A DNA stretch of 64,000 bases from VXNJ01 sp965249595. GTDB taxonomy: Bacteria > Chloroflexota > UBA11872 > VXNJ01. The notes under the pieces are model-generated. The model ran no database searches. It saw only the letters and a program-made list of their open reading frames with translations, and was not told where the DNA came from. Positions 62,251 to 64,000 of this stretch are shown piece after piece. Position 1 is the stretch's first letter. Each line of letters starts with the position of its first letter. The translations under genes and the position numbers were made by a program. The DNA lies in assembly GCA_965249595.1 (NCBI GenBank), contig OZ252242.1, forward strand, positions 1,612,001 to 1,676,000, written 5' to 3'.

Positions 62251-63669
62251 TTGCCAAAGATTCCCAACATTCTGGTTGTGATGAGCGACCAACATGCTCG
62301 CAAATACGCAAGCCCCTACGGACATCCCTTTATCCGCACCGCCAATATGCAACGCCTTGCCAGGGATGGAGTCACTTTTGAAAATGCCTACTGCAACTCA
62401 CCGATCTGCGGCCCCTCGCGGGCCTCGTTCCTGACCGGCCGGTACGTGCCGGACATCGAAGCCTGGGATAACGGGACCGTTCTCCATAGCGACGAACCAA
62501 CTTTTGCCCATCTACTTAACGCGGCGGGCTACGAGACCGTGTTATGCGGGAAGATGCACTTCCAGGGACCCGATCAGATGCACGGTTTCAAACGGCGGAT
62601 TCTCTCCGATGTGCATGACAGTGCGAGCCCGGAATTGTCCGCCAATTGGACCGAATTTCTCCCCGAAACGGCCGCCGCCGACATGAGCATGTTCACTGAG
62701 GCCGGCCCCGGCGAGCATCCCTATTCAGCCTATGACGAAGTCGCCACCGCGCATGCCGGTACGTACATTCGCTCGCAGGCGAAATCGGACCGGCCCTGGG
62801 CGCTGGTAGTGGGCCTGATCACGCCGCATTACCCGTTTGTGGTGCGGCCCAAGTATTGGGAAATGTATTACCCGGGGCACGCCGATTTGCCCGAAGTGCC
62901 GGCCCATTTCGATGACATCCACCCCCACAAGCGGCGGCTGGCCGAATGGTTCTCGTTCGATGATGTTCCAGATGAGCTTGCGGCCCGGGCCCGGGCCGGA
63001 TACTACGGCTTGATTACATATACCGATGATTGCCTCGGCAAAATCCTGGATGCCGTCGACGAATCCGGGCAAACAAACGAAACGGTCGTCGTCTATACGT
63101 CAGACCACGGTGAAGGCGCCGGTGAACATGGCATGTGGAACAAGCACACCTTCTATGAGAACTCCGTTGGTATCCCGCTGCACATCCGCTGGCCCGGCAA
63201 TATAGAGGCCAACGCGCGCGTGGCCCAGCCGGTTTCGTTAATTGACTTGACCAAGACGATCATCGATGCAGCAGGAGTCGAAGCGCCCGAATATTTGCCG
63301 GGCAAGAGCTTGCTGCCGCTGGCCGCCGGCCAAGCCGACGAGAACGACGGGTTAGTTATCTCCGATTTCGGGGCCGACGGCAGCCGAGCGCTAACTCGCA
63401 TGGTTCGGATTGGCAATCTCAAGTACAACTATTACCACGGAGAACCCGAAGAGCTGTTTGATCTGGCAGCCGACCCGAGCGAATTAATCGACCAGAGTTC
63501 GAATCCGGCTTATGCCCAGGCGCTGCTTGATCTGCGGTCGCGTGCGATGGCCGGCTACGACCCGGAAGAAGTTACCGCCCGGATATTGCTTTCGCAAAAG
63601 AAACGCAAACTGGTCCATGCCGGTTTCGCATTTGAACGGAGTGGGCCGTGGGTTCCCGGGAGACCGTGA
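62251..63669 (+). CDS. type I sulfatase (choline-sulfatase/aryl-sulfatase-like)
   Basis: About 472 residues. The core begins IPNILVVMSDQHARKYASPY with the first metal-binding Asp, followed by NSPICGPSRASFLTGRYVPD, whose C-x-P-S-R gives the formylglycine residue made by a sulfatase-modifying enzyme. Later come VLCGKMHFQGPDQMHGF, TPHYPFV, VVVYTSDHGEGAGEHGMWNK (second DH metal pair, His/Lys) and a normal C-terminal domain. It cleaves sulfate esters; no signal peptide is evident from this start, so it may be cytoplasmic. I chose TTG at 62251, where homology starts; the frame is open to an ATG at 62143, which would add 36 residues lacking family features. Confidence 0.87.
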   Translation: MPKIPNILVVMSDQHARKYASPYGHPFIRTANMQRLARDGVTFENAYCNSPICGPSRASFLTGRYVPDIEAWDNGTVLHSDEPTFAHLLNAAGYETVLCGKMHFQGPDQMHGFKRRILSDVHDSASPELSANWTEFLPETAAADMSMFTEAGPGEHPYSAYDEVATAHAGTYIRSQAKSDRPWALVVGLITPHYPFVVRPKYWEMYYPGHADLPEVPAHFDDIHPHKRRLAEWFSFDDVPDELAARARAGYYGLITYTDDCLGKILDAVDESGQTNETVVVYTSDHGEGAGEHGMWNKHTFYENSVGIPLHIRWPGNIEANARVAQPVSLIDLTKTIIDAAGVEAPEYLPGKSLLPLAAGQADENDGLVISDFGADGSRALTRMVRIGNLKYNYYHGEPEELFDLAADPSELIDQSSNPAYAQALLDLRSRAMAGYDPEEVTARILLSQKKRKLVHAGFAFERSGPWVPGRP

Positions 63670-64000
63670 CGGCTCCCTGGCAGTTTCTACAAAGCCAACG
63701 AGGACTCGCCAAAGGCGTGCAACCAGGCAAGCAATTGCTGCGTAATTGCCGAGTCCCCGCAAGTAAAGGAATGACATTGGTCCTGGGCCGCTAACTGTTG
63801 ACGCAATCGCTTTGTAACAACATCGTGAATCTATCAATCACGTCGATTTTGGGCCGCCCAGAGCCGCTTCCCTATCGATCCTGGTCGTCGTCCTGATTCT
63901 CAAAATGATGAAGTTAATTCGCCCCGATTTATCGCGCTAGCGCACTGATACTTATTTCTGGGACAACAATCGACGCCCGACCGCGAAAGCAAGGATCACG
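63670..64000. other. region downstream of sulfatase without supported gene
   Basis: About 330 bp to the end of the window; no coding or RNA gene recognised. Confidence 0.4.

Overview
The window most resembles a chromosome segment of an uncultured marine Chloroflexota of the SAR202 type. This is an inference from gene content: an LLM-class flavin oxidoreductase, hydantoinase A/B subunits, a TcuA-like flavoprotein, a ThDP enzyme, Gfo/Idh oxidoreductase, type I sulfatase, haloalkane dehalogenase, many toxin-antitoxin modules and IS elements, and giant Fn3/LRR surface proteins. There is no rRNA or ribosomal protein gene to settle the taxonomy. The standard code fits, with TAA, TAG and TGA all used as stops.

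Region 1 (1-24 kb) is a catabolic chromosome segment with small independent units and many decayed genes. It opens with a possible defence pair: an Mrr-like endonuclease cut by the window edge, divergent from a DUF4209/HEPN-like protein. Then come acetamidase/formamidase, Gfo/Idh/MocA oxidoreductase, a TcuA-like FAD protein, a ThDP enzyme, a truncated YdeI-like gene, a frameshifted panC relic, an LLM flavin oxidoreductase, an MFS relic, an alpha/beta hydrolase with a cysteine nucleophile, the hyuA-hyuB pair, a truncated GNAT, an ABC ATPase relic, an MFS transporter, an SDR and a PemK-type toxin-antitoxin module.

Region 2 (24,335-46,779) is a 22.4-kb composite transposon. Two direct copies of a 1,757-bp DD35E IS, with TG...CA ends, bound it. 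The whole unit sits in a DUF4268 gene and has duplicated 5 bp (ACGGG) of it: the 5' part of the gene is at 47.5-46.8 kb and the 3' part at 24.3-24.1 kb. An intact IS256-family element with an 8-bp duplication is nested inside the right IS copy. The cargo is two very large secreted, membrane-anchored proteins. The first is about 3,400 residues, with 13 Fn3 domains, four of which each contain a complete seven-repeat FG-GAP propeller; a 1-bp frameshift splits it. The second is a 1,651-residue plant-type LRR protein whose roughly 48 repeats are still visible as 72-bp DNA repeats.

Region 3 (46.8-60.2 kb) is a graveyard of toxin-antitoxin and mobile genes: two further PemK-type loci (one with a degenerate antitoxin, one with a truncated toxin), two YafQ/DinJ copies (one decayed), higBA relics, a HigA-MntA fusion next to HepT, IS110 and IS3 relics, an exonuclease BRCT relic and a haloalkane dehalogenase with a single in-frame stop. 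An unusual M14-like/GH105-like fusion is intact here.

Region 4 (60.2-64 kb) returns to metabolism, with two HAD phosphatases and a type I sulfatase.

A 10-base word, ATTATGTCTA, occurs seven times exactly, with several close variants. All of the exact copies are intergenic and outside the transposon. In two places a gene or toxin-antitoxin module lies between two direct copies, and one site is a perfect inverted pair. I could not match it to a known element, and it is the best candidate here for something undescribed.
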